A stretch of DNA of 64,000 nucleotides from Schistocerca nitens. Lineage: Eukaryota; Arthropoda; Insecta; Orthoptera; Acrididae. The notes beneath the pieces are model-generated. The model worked only from the letters and a program-made list of their open reading frames with translations. It was not told where the DNA came from and searched no databases. Shown here piece by piece: positions 20,170 through 31,518 of this stretch. The position numbers were made by a program, and so were the translations under genes. The stretch is taken from NCBI RefSeq assembly GCF_023898315.1, contig NC_064614.1, positions 115,165,501 to 115,229,500 on the forward strand, read 5' to 3'. Every line of letters begins with the position of its first letter. The stretch's first letter is position 1.

Positions 20170-21576
20170 CCGGGTGAAAAGTATTTTAACCGACAAACTC
20201 TTAGAAGTTTTAGGGGGCATCAAAACAAATATTTTTCCCTGATGTAATTTTTTCCTATGATGAGTATTTAAACCGGTAGAGGAAGATTCCTCTGGCGGCA
20301 AATTAATTAAACCAGCAAACACTTTTCCATTTTTTTACGACCAAGAGACAACACATTAACACAACCCAATTTCAATTACAGTATATTTTCAAAAATGCCT
20401 CCATTGACACGTAAACAAAGGTTACACCGTCGAATCATGTTCTGTCTGACACGGGCAAAAACCTCAGGAGCATCCTGAATTGTTCCTGCTGCTGCTACTA
20501 TCCGGGCAACCAGATCCTCTTCTGATGCAACAGGAGTTGCGTAAACACTGTTGCGTATCTCTCCATACACAAAAAATTCCAGAGGGGACACATCTGGGGA
20601 TCGAGCAGGCCATGGTACAGGACCACCTCTGCCAATCCGCGTTTCTCGGAACCGTCGGTCCAGGAATCGACGCACACGACGATTGAAATGTGCCGGAACC
20701 CCGTCATGTTGGAACCACATGCATTTTCTTGTAGGGAGCGGGACGTCTTCCAGCAATTCTGGCAATGCTCTGGCGAGAAAATTGTAATAGTGCCTGCCGT
20801 TTAATTGCCTAGGTAGCAGATACGGCCCAATTAAACAGTCCCCAACAACACCGACCCACACACTAACGAAGAACTGCACTTGACGAGCGCTAGTAACTGT
20901 GGCATGTGGGTTATCCTCACTCCAAACATGCGAATTGTGCATGTTGAAGACTCCATCACGCCCGAACGTTGCTTCATCGGTAAACAACACAGAAGATGGA
21001 AATGTAGGACGCATTTCACATTCTTCCAGGTACGACTGCGAAAACTGTGCTCTGGGTGGATAATCAACTGGTTCCAGGTTGTGGACACGCTGTAAGTGAA
21101 ATAGACGTAACAATTACTCTCGAAGGACTGTTTTTACATTCGTCTGATTCGTCCCCATGTTACGTGCAGTTGCACGAGTACTGATTGAAGGATCCCGCTC
21201 CACATGCTGCAAGACAGCTTCCTCAAATTGCAGCGTTCTTACCGTGCGACGGCGTCCCTATCCAAGTAATCTGCTAAATGACCCGGTCTCACGCACCAAC
21301 TATATAAGAGTACTCACTCCCGGTGTATCGCTCCATTAGTAAACAGAGACAATGCACTACTACACTGCTGGACAGCAGTTGCCTACAACTGAAGAGCGTA
21401 ATACGCCCTCTAATAACTGAATATCGTAATTCGGCCTCTAACAACCGAAGAGCGTAATACGGCCTCCACCGGTTTAAATAATCCTCATAGGAAAAAGTGA
21501 ACATTAGGGAAAAATATTTGTTTTGATGACACCTACAACCTCCCAGAGTTTGTCTGTTTAAATACTTTTCACCCTG
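20170..21576 (-). mobile_element. DD41-type Tc1/mariner element (second of three abutting)
   Basis: Terminal repeats of about 125 bp: GGGTGAAAAGTATT, TCAAAACAAATATTTTTCCCT and TTTAAACCGGT at both ends. TA follows the right end (21577-21578); the left end abuts the preceding element. It encodes a long minus-strand transposase fragment (20376-21113). Confidence 0.85.
20376..21113 (-). CDS. Transposase catalytic region, D,D(41)E variant, N-terminus broken
   Basis: A 245-aa open frame holds the catalytic core: SSVLFTDEATFGRDGV (Asp 1), MWFQHDGVPAHF (Asp 2), then PWPARSPDVSPLEFFVYGE. I count 41 residues between Asp 2 and the third acid. Its relative at 37439-38510 has Asp there (SPDLNPLDFHLWG); here Leu-Glu replaces Leu-Asp and Leu-Trp is Val-Tyr. 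The N-terminal HTH region continues upstream (21120-21340) but out of frame (for example TNVKTVLRE on the minus strand). Whether the Asp-to-Glu change is inactivating is unknown. Confidence 0.85.
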   Translation of the reverse strand: MLRLFHLQRVHNLEPVDYPPRAQFSQSYLEECEMRPTFPSSVLFTDEATFGRDGVFNMHNSHVWSEDNPHATVTSARQVQFFVSVWVGVVGDCLIGPYLLPRQLNGRHYYNFLARALPELLEDVPLPTRKCMWFQHDGVPAHFNRRVRRFLDRRFRETRIGRGGPVPWPARSPDVSPLEFFVYGEIRNSVYATPVASEEDLVARIVAAAGTIQDAPEVFARVRQNMIRRCNLCLRVNGGIFENIL

Positions 21577-21578
21577 TA

Positions 21579-23200
21579 TATTGTCTGACAAAAATACGGG
21601 GCACAGAGGGTCAGCAAGAAACAAAACGAACAAAGCAAAACGGATTAAGGGGATATGTGATGTTATTTCAGCGATTACAAAATCGAGTGAAATTTACAAG
21701 GAACTGGGTAGTATGAACCCACTTATCAATATGACGCTGCGCCTCCTCTGGACTGAATGCACGCACCGATTCGTTGGGAGGGCTGGGAAAAACCCGTTGA
21801 CGCTCTCCCAATGCAAGCTGGTCCACACCTGTTATAATCGGTCCGTGATGTCCTGGGACAGATCTGATGTTCTATCAGGTAGTGATCTGGGAATGACGCC
21901 ATCCACAGGAGTACCTCAACATCACGCAGATATTTCATACAGACAGGCGCATGGGTGGTCGACCATTGTGCTGTTGAAAAATGGTACCCTAGTACTGTCA
22001 CATTAGAGGTAACACAGGATGATGCATGATGTCCATGACATACCGTTGTGCCACGAGTGTCCCTTCAATCATTACCAGCCGTGACTTGAAGTCATACCCG
22101 ATGGCTCTGCACGCCATGACACCAGCAGTTGCACCGCTACGCCTCTTCAAAACATTGGAAGAATGGGATCTCTCCCCCACAACACCATCACGCTAGCCGA
22201 CGGTGTTCATATGCGTTAGTGCATTGGTTAGTTCATCAGGGAACACAAAGCGATACGATTCATCAGCAGTGCATTCTTCCCTGTCCTGGCACCACTCATA
22301 GCCGTTTCTGCTGTGATGTTGACGACAACCCATCTGTAGGATGAAAATTCCCTGATCCGGCTGTTGCTGGTCTCCAACCAATGGTACGAGATGACACAGA
22401 ATGTTGCAGAAGGTCCATTACTCGTTCTCGAATGGTAGGCACCAATGTAAAGGGGTTACGGTTGCTTGGTTGACTTGGAGGAAAGGATCAAGCAGAGAAG
22501 TCATCGGTCCCATCAGATTAGGGAAGGATGGGGAAGGAAGTCGGCCGTACCGTCTCAAAGTAACCATCCTCGCATTTTCCTGAAGCGATTTTGAGAAATC
22601 ACAGAAAACCTATATCAGGACGGCCGGACGCGGGTTTGAACCGTCGTCCTCCCAAATGCGAGTCTAGTGTGCTGACCACTGCTCCACCTCGCTCGGTGAG
22701 GGGGTTATGTCGTGATAGGTGGACAACACGGCGATCCTCACTTGTGATGGTCAGACGTGATCGATCATAACCTTGACGACGACTATGTGTGTCTTCACGT
22801 TCTCACGCAGTCCAACATTGGGCCACTGTCACATCCGAATGCCCCTCAAATCTGGATATTGCACAATTCGATAGTCCGGCCAAATGGAACCCCACAGTGA
22901 GACCCCTTGTAAACTGTGACAGGTGCTGACGACACTATTTCACACATGTTTGCGGCATCACCGTCTTCTCCATAGCGATCATTCAAACTCTCACGCTTTT
23001 TATGCTTCTTATACACACTACTAGTCCCGGTAACAACACTAAACCCGAACAACACTAATGCACTCTGGTGACCGTTCTGCCTGTGATAGAGAATTGCAAA
23101 TCTTGTCATTTTCGCATACAGCGACTGTGCCTACGTATATCAAGCTACACCGACATCTGACCATGACTTTTGGGTGCTTCACTTTTTTCGTCAGGCATTG
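21579..23200 (-). mobile_element. Tc1-like transposon (third of three abutting), with SINE-2
   Basis: Ends TTGTCTGACAAAAAT..GGGGCAC and, reversed, CAATGCCTGACGAAAAAAGTGAAGCACCC form the terminal repeats; TA follows 23200. Minus-strand remnants include LKRRSGATAGVMACRAIGYDFKSRLVMIEGTL (Tc1 core around the MVWGAI position; only the pattern is meant). Heavily mutated. SINE-2 is inserted at about 22464-22692. Confidence 0.7.
22464..22692 (-). mobile_element. SINE-2 (tRNA-headed)
   Basis: Minus orientation: head CCGAGCGAGGTGGAGCAGTGG (A-box region), B box GGTTCAAACCC, body CGGCCGACTTCCTTCCCC, tail AACCAAGCAACC. Imperfect TSD AGGGGTTAC / AGGGGGTTAT. Confidence 0.8.
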
Positions 23201-23204
23201 TATA

Positions 23205-23994
23205 CACAGACTCGTCTTTTCTCTGGTATTTCAGCAGATATTTGTATGCCCCCGGTAGCTGTCAGCGTGACAGAATGTCAGTCCTAATGGCCCGGGTTCG
23301 ATTCCCGGCTGGGTCGGCGATTTTCTCCACTCAGGGACTGGGTTTTGTGTTGTCCTAATCATCATCATTTCATCCCCATCGACGCACAAGTCGCCGAAGT
23401 GGCGTCAAATCGAAAGACTTGCACCCGGCGAACGGTCTACACGACGGGAGGCCCTAGTCACGCGACATTTTTTGCAGATATTTGAGATTTCGCGTTTTCA
23501 CTGTGTAACTGGAGTCAGCCCCAACAAATGTCAACAGAAAGAGTCGGTTTTTTTCCCATTACAAACAAAAAGTTTCTAAAATCGGAATATTACGTGCCCA
23601 TTCGATAGAACGCTCCCAAATTAGTCTATTCCGACATTCGTTTCAGCGATGTATGTTAGCAAGTACAATTTAAAAAAAACACACACACGAAGAAAGCGAT
23701 CCACCAGCGATTCAGTACTGCTGCGTGCTCGGCGATAGCAGTCATCGCGGGCCCAGGCAGTGTCGTCATTGCTTGAGTACTGGATAGTCTTCGAGTTTTA
23801 CTGTTATTTGGATGGACGTCTAAATTCCAATTTAGAAATCATTTTGTTTCTAACGGGAAACAGTCCGACGCTTTCCGTGGACACTGGGCGTTGCATGAAA
23901 GACGTGATAAGCGGTGTTTGTTTGGGCTGACTTCATCTACGCAAAGCAAAAATGAAACTGCAAATATCTGCTAAAACACCGCAGAAAATGCGCC
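23205..23994. mobile_element. Non-autonomous long-TIR element (MITE-like) with SINE-3 inside
   Basis: The left arm (CGTCTTTTCTCTGGTATTTC, AGCAGATATTTG, GTCAGCCCCAACAAA) is an inverted match to the right arm near 23920-23993 (TTTGTTTGGGCTGAC, CAAATATCTGCT, CACCGCAGAAAATGCG). Arms are about 80-90 bp and the centre has no coding potential. SINE-3 split the left arm. Confidence 0.65.
23245..23473 (+). mobile_element. SINE-3 (tRNA-headed)
   Basis: Head GCCCCCGGTAGCTG, B box GGGTTCGATTCCC, body GGACTGGGTTTTGTGTTGTCC, CATCATTTCATCCCC and CGAAGTGGCGTCAAATCG. TSD GCAGATATTTG (23234-23244, 23474-23484). Confidence 0.88.
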
Positions 23995-24050
23995 TGAGGT
24001 CTATCAGGAGAGACACCCCGAATATATATGTTCTTATCCCGTCTATATAT

Positions 24051-24950
24051 ACAGAAGAGCTAAAGAAACTGGTACACCTGCCTAATATCGTGTAGGGCCC
24101 CCGCGAGCACGCAAAGGTGCCGCAACACGACGTGGTATGGACTCGACGTCGTATGAAGTAGTGCTGGAGAGAACTGACACCATGACTCCTGCAGGGCTGT
24201 CCGTAAATCCATAAAAATACGTGGGGATGGAGATCTCTTCCGAACAGCAAGTTGCAAGGCATCCCAGATGTGCTGGGTAATGTTCATGTCTGGGGAGTTT
24301 GGTGGACAGCGGAAGTGTTTCAACTCAGCAGTGTTCCTGCAGCCACTCTGTAGCAATTCTGGATGTGTGGGATGTCGCATTGTCCTGCTGAAGCTTCCCA
24401 AGTCCGTCAGAATGCACAATTGACTTGAATGCATGCAGCTGATCACAGGATGCTTACATGAATGTCACCTGTCAGAGTCGTATCTACACGAATCAATGGT
24501 CTCATATCACTCCAACTGCACACGCCCCACACCATTACAGAGCCTACACTAGCTTGAACAGTCCCCTGCTGACATGCAGGGTCCAAGGGTACACGTGTGG
24601 GCCTTCAGCTCCGAAAGCCCATATTGATGATGGTTTGTTGAATGGTTCGCACGCTGACTCCTGTTGATGACCCAGCATTGAAATTTGCAGCAATTTTCAC
24701 TTAAGTCACGTTGGACGATTCTATTCAGTCGTCGTTGGTCACATTCTTGTAGGATTTTTTTCCGGACGCGGCGAGATGATCTTTTAGCGGATTCCTGATA
24801 TTCACGGTGCACTCGTGAAATGGTCGTACGGGAAAATCCCCACTTCATCGCTACATCCGAGATGCTGCATCCTATCGCACGTGCACCGACTATAATACCA
24901 CGTACAAAGTCATTTATATCTTGATGACCTGCAATTGTAGCTGCACGATG
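24051..24950 (-). mobile_element. Tc1-like transposon, family D, copy 1 (truncated)
   Basis: Family D shows CCAAAGAAACTGGTACACCTG at its 3' end. The minus strand has SPDMNITQHIWDALQ (third catalytic motif, Glu replaced by Gln), then upstream VMKWGFSRTTISRVHREYQE (HTH). An internal deletion lies near 24590 and the 5' end is cut at about 24950. Other copies are at 28798, 32168, 57925 and 61290. Confidence 0.8.
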
Positions 24951-25680
24951 GCCACGGGACGTGGTAGGAATTGGTATGCACTGAATGGTTTGGTTTAGCG
25001 ACGAAACCCACTTTCATTTGGATGGGTTCGTCAATAGCAAAACTTGCGCATCTGGGTGTCTGAAAATACGCATTTCGCGATCGACAAATCTCTTCACTCT
25101 CAACGGGTGACTGTGCAATGTCCAGTCACAGAATAATCTGTGCGATGTTCCTTGATGGCACGGTGACTACCGAACGGTACGTGAAGGTCTTGTAAGATGA
25201 TTTCGTCCCCATTATCCAAAGTGATCCTGATTTCGACAAGATGTGGTTCATGCAAGACGGAGCTCGACCCCATCGAAGCAGGAGTGTGTTTGATGGTCTG
25301 GAGGAGCACTTTGAGGACCGCATTCTGGCTCTGGGGTATCCGGAGGCCACTGGCATGGGCTTCGATTGGCCACCATATTCTCCTGATCTGAACACTTGCG
25401 ACTCCTTTTTGTGAGGCTGTATTAAAGACAAGATGTACACGAATAACCCCAAAATTGTTGAACTGAAAACAGCCACTCACGAGGTTATCGACAGCATCGA
25501 TGTTCCGACACATCAGCGGGTCATGCAGAATTTCACTATTTGTCTGCGCCACATCATCGCCAATGATGGCAGGCTTATCGAACATGTCATAACCTAAATC
25601 CGAATCTTTGTAGTGACGTTTACATGTTGAATAAAGTGTGTGCTCGCCGCAACTTGTAATTAATTTAGGTTTATATATGA
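24950..25680 (+). pseudogene. Tc1/mariner-type transposase, C-terminal two thirds, frameshifted
   Basis: Pieces in plus-strand frames: MVWFSDETHFHLDGFVNS (Asp 1 region), MWFMQDGARPHRSRS (Asp 2), YSPDLNTCDSFL (third motif), then IDSIDVPTHQRVMQNF and LRHIIANDGRLIEHVIT. Frameshifts and stops separate them. The 3' end is followed, tail to tail, by an inverted partial copy (25737-25904). Confidence 0.7.
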
Positions 25681-25736
25681 AAAAGGTCTATATATCCAAT
25701 TACTGAACCATATCGAAAAATGTAAATTGGTTACAA

Positions 25737-25904
25737 ACTACGGCGTGCACACAATTTATTCAACATGTAAACGTCACTAGAGAGATTCAGATTTAGGTTA
25801 CGACATGTACGATATGCCTGCCATCACTGGCTATGATGTGGCGCAGACGAATAATGAAATTCTGCATGGCCTGTTGACGTGTCGGAACATCGATGCTGTC
25901 GATA
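25737..25904 (-). pseudogene. Inverted second copy of the same transposase C-terminus
   Basis: Reverse complement of about 25485-25655, from the 3' UTR (GACGTTTACATGTTGAATAAA) back to the IDSIDVP codons. A further inverted piece, GCGGTCCTCAAAGTGCTCC, lies at 26079 and 27423 around the RTE insertion, so this minus-strand copy originally extended to about 27465. Confidence 0.75.
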
Positions 25905-26087
25905 TATACATACTTACTTAACACAGTACACGACAGATATTGGGTTCCAGACATATCGTTATAGAAACTTTTCTTCTAGTTTTGACCAATACTACTTCCT
26001 GTAGAAATATGTGGCATTTTTAAACTCCCTTTGTAAGCAGGCAGAGAACATCAAAACAAATAAATTTAGTTATAGCATGCGGTCCTC

Positions 26088-27419
26088 CCTCCCCCCATGA
26101 ACCATGGACCTTGCCGTTGGTGGGGAGGCTTGCATGCCTCAGCGATACAGATAGCCGTACCGTAGGTCCAACCACAACGGAGGGGTATCTGTTGAGAGGC
26201 CAGTCAAACGTGTGGTTCCTGAAGAGGGGCAGCAACCTTTTCGGTAGTTGCAGGGGCAACAGTCTGGATGATTGACTGATCTGGCGTTGTAACACTAACA
26301 AAAATGGCCTTGCTGTGCTCGTACTGCGAACGGCTGAAAGCGAGGGGAAACTACGGCCGTAATTTTTTCCCGAGGGCATGCAGCTTTACTGGAATACTCT
26401 CTTTTAAATTCTGAAGGTGTCAGGGGTAAAATACAGGGAGCGAAAGGCTATTTACAATTTGTACAGAAACCAGATGGCAGTTATAAGAGTCGAGGGGCAT
26501 GAAAGGGAAGCAGTGGTTGGGAAGGGAGTGAGACAGGATTGTAGACTATCCCCGAAGTTATTCAATCTGTATATTGAGCAAGCAGTGAAGGAAACAAAAG
26601 AAAAATACGGAGTAGGTATTGAAATCCATGGAGAAGAAATAAAAACTTTGAGGTTCGCCGATGACATTGTAATTCTGTCAGAGACAGCAAAGGATCTGGA
26701 AGAGCAGTTGAACGGAATGGACAGTGTCTTGAAAGGAGGGTGTAAGATGAATATCAACAAAAGCAAAACGAGGATACTGGAATGTAGTCGAATTAAATCG
26801 GGTGATGCTGCCGGAATTAGATTAAGAAATGAGAGACGTAAAGTAGTAAAGGAGTTTTCTATTTGGGGAGCCAAATAACTGATGATGGTCGAAGTAGAGA
26901 GAATATAAAATGTAGACTGGCAATGGCAAGGAAAGCGTTTCTGAAGAAGAGAAATTTGTTAACATCGAGTTTAGATTTAAATGTCAGGAAGTATTTGTAT
27001 GGAGTGTAGCCATGTATGGAAGTGAAACGTGGACGATAAATACTTTAGACAAGAAGAAAATAGAAGCTTTCGAAATCTGGTGCCACAGAAGAATGCTGAA
27101 GATTAGATGGGTAGATCACTTAACTAATTAGGAAGTATTGAACAGAATTGGAGAGAAGAGAAATTTGTGGCACAACTTGACTCGAAGAAGGGATCGGTTG
27201 GTAGGGCATATTCTGAGGCATCAAGGGACCACCAATTTAGTATTGGACGGCAGCGTGGAGGGTAAAAATCGCAGAGGGAGACCAAGAGATGAATACACTA
27301 AGCAGATTCAGAAGGATGTAGGTTGCAGTAGGTACTGGGAGATGAAGAAGCTTGCACAGGATGGAGTAGCATGGAGAGCTGCATCAAACCAGTCTCTGGA
27401 CTGAAGACCACAACAACAA
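26088..27419 (+). mobile_element. RTE-type LINE, internally deleted
   Basis: Begins CTCCCCCCATGAACCATGG (5' UTR type), ends in a CAACAACAAC tail and has TSD CATGCGGTCCTC (26076-26087, 27420-27431). The RT core is at 26417-26878: GVRQDCRLSPKLFNLYIEQ (motif B) and LRFADDIVILSE (motif C). After a frameshift the C-terminus reads LVGHILRHQGTTNLVLDG, KNRRGRPRDEY and ends near SNQSLD. The endonuclease and RT N-terminus are missing between 26390 and 26417. Confidence 0.88.
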
Positions 27420-27464
27420 CATGCGGTCCTCAAAGTGCTCCTCCAGTCCATCAAACACTGCCTG

Positions 27465-28560
27465 AAGGCAATTTCTGAAGCTGGGGACGAGCTACACAGA
27501 AGGCAGTTTAGCATGCTAGTTACAGCAGTGGTATTCACAGGAATTGTTCGAATGCGCATCGTCAGACCATTGACTGTCCGTTGGAAGATACCTGGCATGT
27601 CCGCAATACTAGCAGCAAGGACGACAGTTCTAACAACAGAGGTGTTCTTCTGTTTCGAAAACGGTTTCATACACCAGCTGCTTCATATGCCCCTACAGGA
27701 AGAAATCCAAGACACGTGAGGTCACGTGACAAGTGGTGAGGCCATAGGGCCACTTCGGCCGATCCATCGATTGCCGAAGGTGGCTCTCAGATGATTCCTC
27801 ACAGAACTGCTGAAATGGTTTGGCGCACCATCGCGTTAGTACTCCTTTGTCTAACATTCAGAGGCACATCCTCCAGCATTTCTGGTAACACATGTTCCAT
27901 AAAGATGAGATATCTCCGACCGTTGAGGCAGAATGGAAGAATGTATGGGCCAGTCAAGCTACCACAGAGAATGCGGACCCACACACCACCGAATCGCTGT
28001 TGACGAGCACGAAGTCGAGTGCGTCATGGATTCACACGTGCTCAAACATGCGAATTGTGGACGCTGAAAAGCCAAGTGAGTGCACAAGACTTCGGTTGGA
28101 AATAAGGCGTACAGCGCAGTCCGTTCTAAAAATAATTGTACGAACTGTACGTGTTAGGGAAAATCTTCGGTTGGTTGTGCTACCACACAAAGAATATGGA
28201 AAGCGTGAAGCTGCTGTTCATGTAATACGCCAAGAATGTGTCAATATGTCGTGTAGGCTAACTGTAGATGGGGAGTCTTCAACATGTCGTCGCAGAATCT
28301 CGTCTTCCATTTCGGGAGTTCACACTGTTCGATTCCGACTTGCATCATACAGTACTGCGCGGAGAGTATTTGTTTCACGTAGCAGGTGATGAACAAGTCC
28401 GAACGTTTGGTGGAAACCATCACTTTGGAAAGCGCTATCGATACTGCATCACGTCCATTTCCATTCACAGTCACGTATACTAGAAGCATGTCAGCCATTT
28501 CATCGTACGTGAACCGCTTCATGTACGCTGTTGCTGTCACAGGGCGATAATGACTGCGAC
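27465..28560 (-). pseudogene. Degenerate DD41-type transposase remnant
   Basis: Minus-strand pieces SLTGPYILPFCLNGRRYLIF and ALPEMLEDVPL-like MLEDVPLNVRQ (27799-27984), then FFLxGHMKQLVYE near 27690 and SVVRTVVLAASIADMPGIFQRTV (27560-27640), in the order expected for a relative of 20376-21113. Many stops; ends not defined. Confidence 0.55.
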
Positions 28561-28797
28561 TGAATTGGTTTGTTTACAAAATAAGTCACCGTTGTTATCC
28601 AAAGGCGGTGATGCTTGCGAATGAATCGATGTGTTTCCAAGCAGACGCCAGAACCAACCATTCGTACACATAGCAGTTTTGAATGGCAGTACGCATTTCC
28701 AGTCAGTGACGTCAACAAACCACTTTACTTCAAAACCACTAACAAAATATTCACTACCATTAAAAATTGACTTCAGAGACCGTACTTTCCTAACCTA

Positions 28798-30160
28798 AAT
28801 ACACTGAAAAACCAAAGAAACTGGTACACCTGCCTAATATCGTCTAGGGCCCCCGCAAGCACGCAGAAGCGCCGCGCGGGGTAGCTGCGCGGTCTTAGGC
28901 GTCTTGTCACGGTCCACGCGGCTCCCCCCGTCACAGGTTCGAGTCCTCCCTCGGGCATGGGTCTGTGTGTTGTCCATAGCGTAAGTTATTTTAAGTGAGA
29001 TTAAGTATTGAGTAAGCTTAGGGACCGATGCCGCAACACGATGAGGCACGGACTCGACTAATGTCTGAACCAGTGCTGGAGGGAATTGACACCATGAATC
29101 CTGCAGGGCTGTCCATAAATCCGTAAGTGTACGAGGGGGTAGAGGTCTCTTCAGAACAGCACGTTGCAAGGCATCCCAGATATACACAATTATGTTCATG
29201 TCTGGAAAGTTTGGTGGCCAACGGAAGTGTTTAAACTCAGACGAGCCACTCTGTGGAAATTCTGGACGAGTGGGGTGTCGTATTGTCCTGATGGAATTAC
29301 CCACGTTCGTCGGAATGCATAATTAATATGAAAGGATGTAGGTGTAGGTGTCCAGACAGGATGCCAACGTACCTGTCCCCAGTCAGAGTCGTACCTAGAC
29401 GTATCAGGGGCCACAGATCTCTCCAATTTCACTCGCCCCACACCATTACAGAGCCTCCACCAGCTTCAACAGTCTCCTGCTGAGATACAGGCTCCATGGA
29501 TTCATGATGTTGTCTCCATACCCTACACGTAAATCCACTCCACACAATTTGAAACGAGATTCGACCGACCAGGCAAAATGATTCCAGTCATCAAGAGTCC
29601 AATGTCGCTGTTGACGGGCGTAAAGCTTTGTGTCGTGCAGTCATCAAGGGTACGTAAGTGGACCTTCGACTCCGAAAGCCAATATCGATTATGTTTCGTT
29701 GAATGGTTCCCACGCTTACTCTTGTTGATGACCCAGCACTGAAATTTGCAGCAATTTGCGGAACGGTTGCACTTCTGTCTCGTTGGACGATTCTCTTTAG
29801 TCGTCGTTGGTCCCGTTCTTGCAGGCTCTTTTTCCGGCCACAGCGAAGTCGTAGATTTGATGTTTTACCGGATTCCTGATATTCACGGTACACTCGTGAA
29901 ATGGTCGTACGGAAAAATCCCCACTTCATCGCTACCTCGGAGATGCTGTGTGCCATCACCTGTGAACCGACTATAGCACCACGTTCAAACTTACATAACC
30001 TGCCATTGTAGCAGCAGTAACCGATCTAACAACTGCGCCAGACACTTGTTGTCTTATATAGGCGTTGCCGACCGCAGCGCTGTATTCTGCCTATTTACAT
30101 ATCTCTGTATTTGAATATCCATGCCTGTACCAGTTTCTCTGGCGCTCCAGTGTATATAAC
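28798..30160 (-). mobile_element. Tc1-like transposon, family D, copy 2 (near full length, dead)
   Basis: Ends ACTGAAAAACCAAAGAAACTGG and, at the right, reverse complement of ACACTGGAGCGCCAGAGAAACTGGTACAGG. Minus-strand coding pieces: AMKWGFFRTTISRVYREYQE and KKSLQERDQRRLKRIVQRD (29591-29959), ASVAPDTSRYDSDW-type shifts, and SPDMNIIVYIWDALQ-like FPDMNIIVYIWDALQ near 29170. A SINE-4 copy interrupts the C-terminal part. Confidence 0.85.
28866..29028 (+). mobile_element. SINE-4 inserted in family D element
   Basis: GCCGCGCGGGGTAGCTGCG head, B box GGTTCGAGTCC, body GGGCATGGGTCTGTG, 3' truncated after GGGACCGATG. Short TSD around GCCGC. Confidence 0.8.
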
Positions 30161-30259
30161 TGTGCTGTTGTTCTCTACTTCCTACATTAATTTGGACGAA
30201 TAGTTTCGCAATGCCATGTATAACCTTTATAAAAAAATTGTGCCACGTCCTTATAAGAG

Positions 30260-30830
30260 ATACACTGGTCAAAAAGTAGAAATAAAGATTCTATGAATTA
30301 TTGCCCAGGAAAAATAATCGTTGACACATAGGCCAGTCATGATAGCCACCGTCTATTGACGCTACAGGAGCTGCCCGTTGTGCTTACTATTCGTTCTTAC
30401 ATATCCTCAAGCCCTTTTCCTCAATGAGTCACAAAATAGTGCGAAAAACTGGCTGCCCTCGAATTTGGGCGCATGTTTGGGAGACTCCGTGCTGTGAGTT
30501 GTGCACTTTGCTGACGAGCATGGAATACACCAGTGTGTTTAAAATGTCCCTTCAACAATAATTAGGATCAGGTGAATGGGGAAGCCATGCTTTTGGTTTT
30601 CCTCGATCAATCCATCCCTCATTACATGTTTGTGTTAAGTACTGTCGTACTGGCCGTAGAAAATGGGGTGGCACCTCTTCGTCCGAAAACCACATCCATT
30701 GACGTTCTCGAATAGCCGTGGTAAAATGTCGCAATGCGCTTCGTGATAAGCAGCGGCATCTGCTTTCTTGTCTGCTAAGGTGTATGGCTCTGTGAGTCTG
30801 TCGCATAATTAGTCCGTGCCTACTCATCAA
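30260..30830 (-). pseudogene. Degenerate Tc1/mariner transposase fragment
   Basis: Minus-strand frame MWFSDEEVPPHFLRPVRQYL, then GWIDRGKPKAWLPHSPDPN resembles MWF.HDGAPPHF and WPPHSPDLN of DDxD transposases, with the Asp 2 surround mutated. No terminal repeats identified. Confidence 0.5.
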
Positions 30831-31149
30831 TATTGAAGCGATCCTGATATCTTGCTTCCATAGTCACGCAGCATTTTGCATCTTTCCACACGTCGTTGCT
30901 GTGAGAAGTAATTATATCTACAAATGGTCTTTTGTTGGTTATTTTCTCAGCAGTTATTGTTGGTTTTCCCGTCTTAAGCTTACTGCTTTCATTGATGAAG
31001 CACCTTCTGTGGTCATTCTGGAATTGTAGTAAGAATAAAACGTCTGTACATTTTGGTATTTCCGGATTAAAAACAGTCATCCAGTAAAATGCTTTTTTAG
31101 CGATCTTGACTTGTGATGTTACATTGCAGATCGTTCCCAGACTGATCAT
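30820..31149 (-). CDS. Unrecognised 109-aa ORF
   Basis: Open frame with motifs TICNVTSQVKIAKKAFYW, NESSKLKTGKPTITAEKI and SHSNDVWKDAKCCVTMEARY. Base composition is like surrounding intron. I do not recognise a family; it overlaps the end of the transposase fragment to its left and may be part of the same or another transposon. Splice sites were not evident. Confidence 0.2.
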   Translation of the reverse strand: MISLGTICNVTSQVKIAKKAFYWMTVFNPEIPKCTDVLFLLQFQNDHRRCFINESSKLKTGKPTITAEKITNKRPFVDIITSHSNDVWKDAKCCVTMEARYQDRFNIDE

Positions 31150-31435
31150 GTAAGGAATAAATTACTTAGGTTGTTTTTGCCTCTTGTTTATATTGTATGA
31201 AGTCCATTGTTTTTCCTTCATTTTTAGCGAAACTTGAATTTGCAAGAAACCTGTTTGCACATTTACTTACACTGCATTTGTGGTTTTTTTTCTTCGTCTT
31301 ACTTTTGCAAAATTCATAAGAGAAATAGTACCATAGTTTCACGTATTCTACACTCGACGTAATGTTTTACGTTTATTCATTTGTGTTCCGTCTAGGTTGT
31401 GAATATCGCCACCTTGTAAATTAAACTGTTTTTTT

Positions 31436-31436
31436 C

Positions 31437-31516
<80 letters not shown>
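31436..31516. repeat. (GT)n(GA)n microsatellite
   Basis: GTGTGT run followed directly by GAGAGA run. Confidence 0.95.

Positions 31517-31518
<2 letters not shown>

Noticed and set aside
22950-23100. Minus ORF (MTRFAILYHRQNG...) as a host gene
   Set aside because: Lies inside the 5' region of a decayed Tc1-like element and shows no conserved motif.
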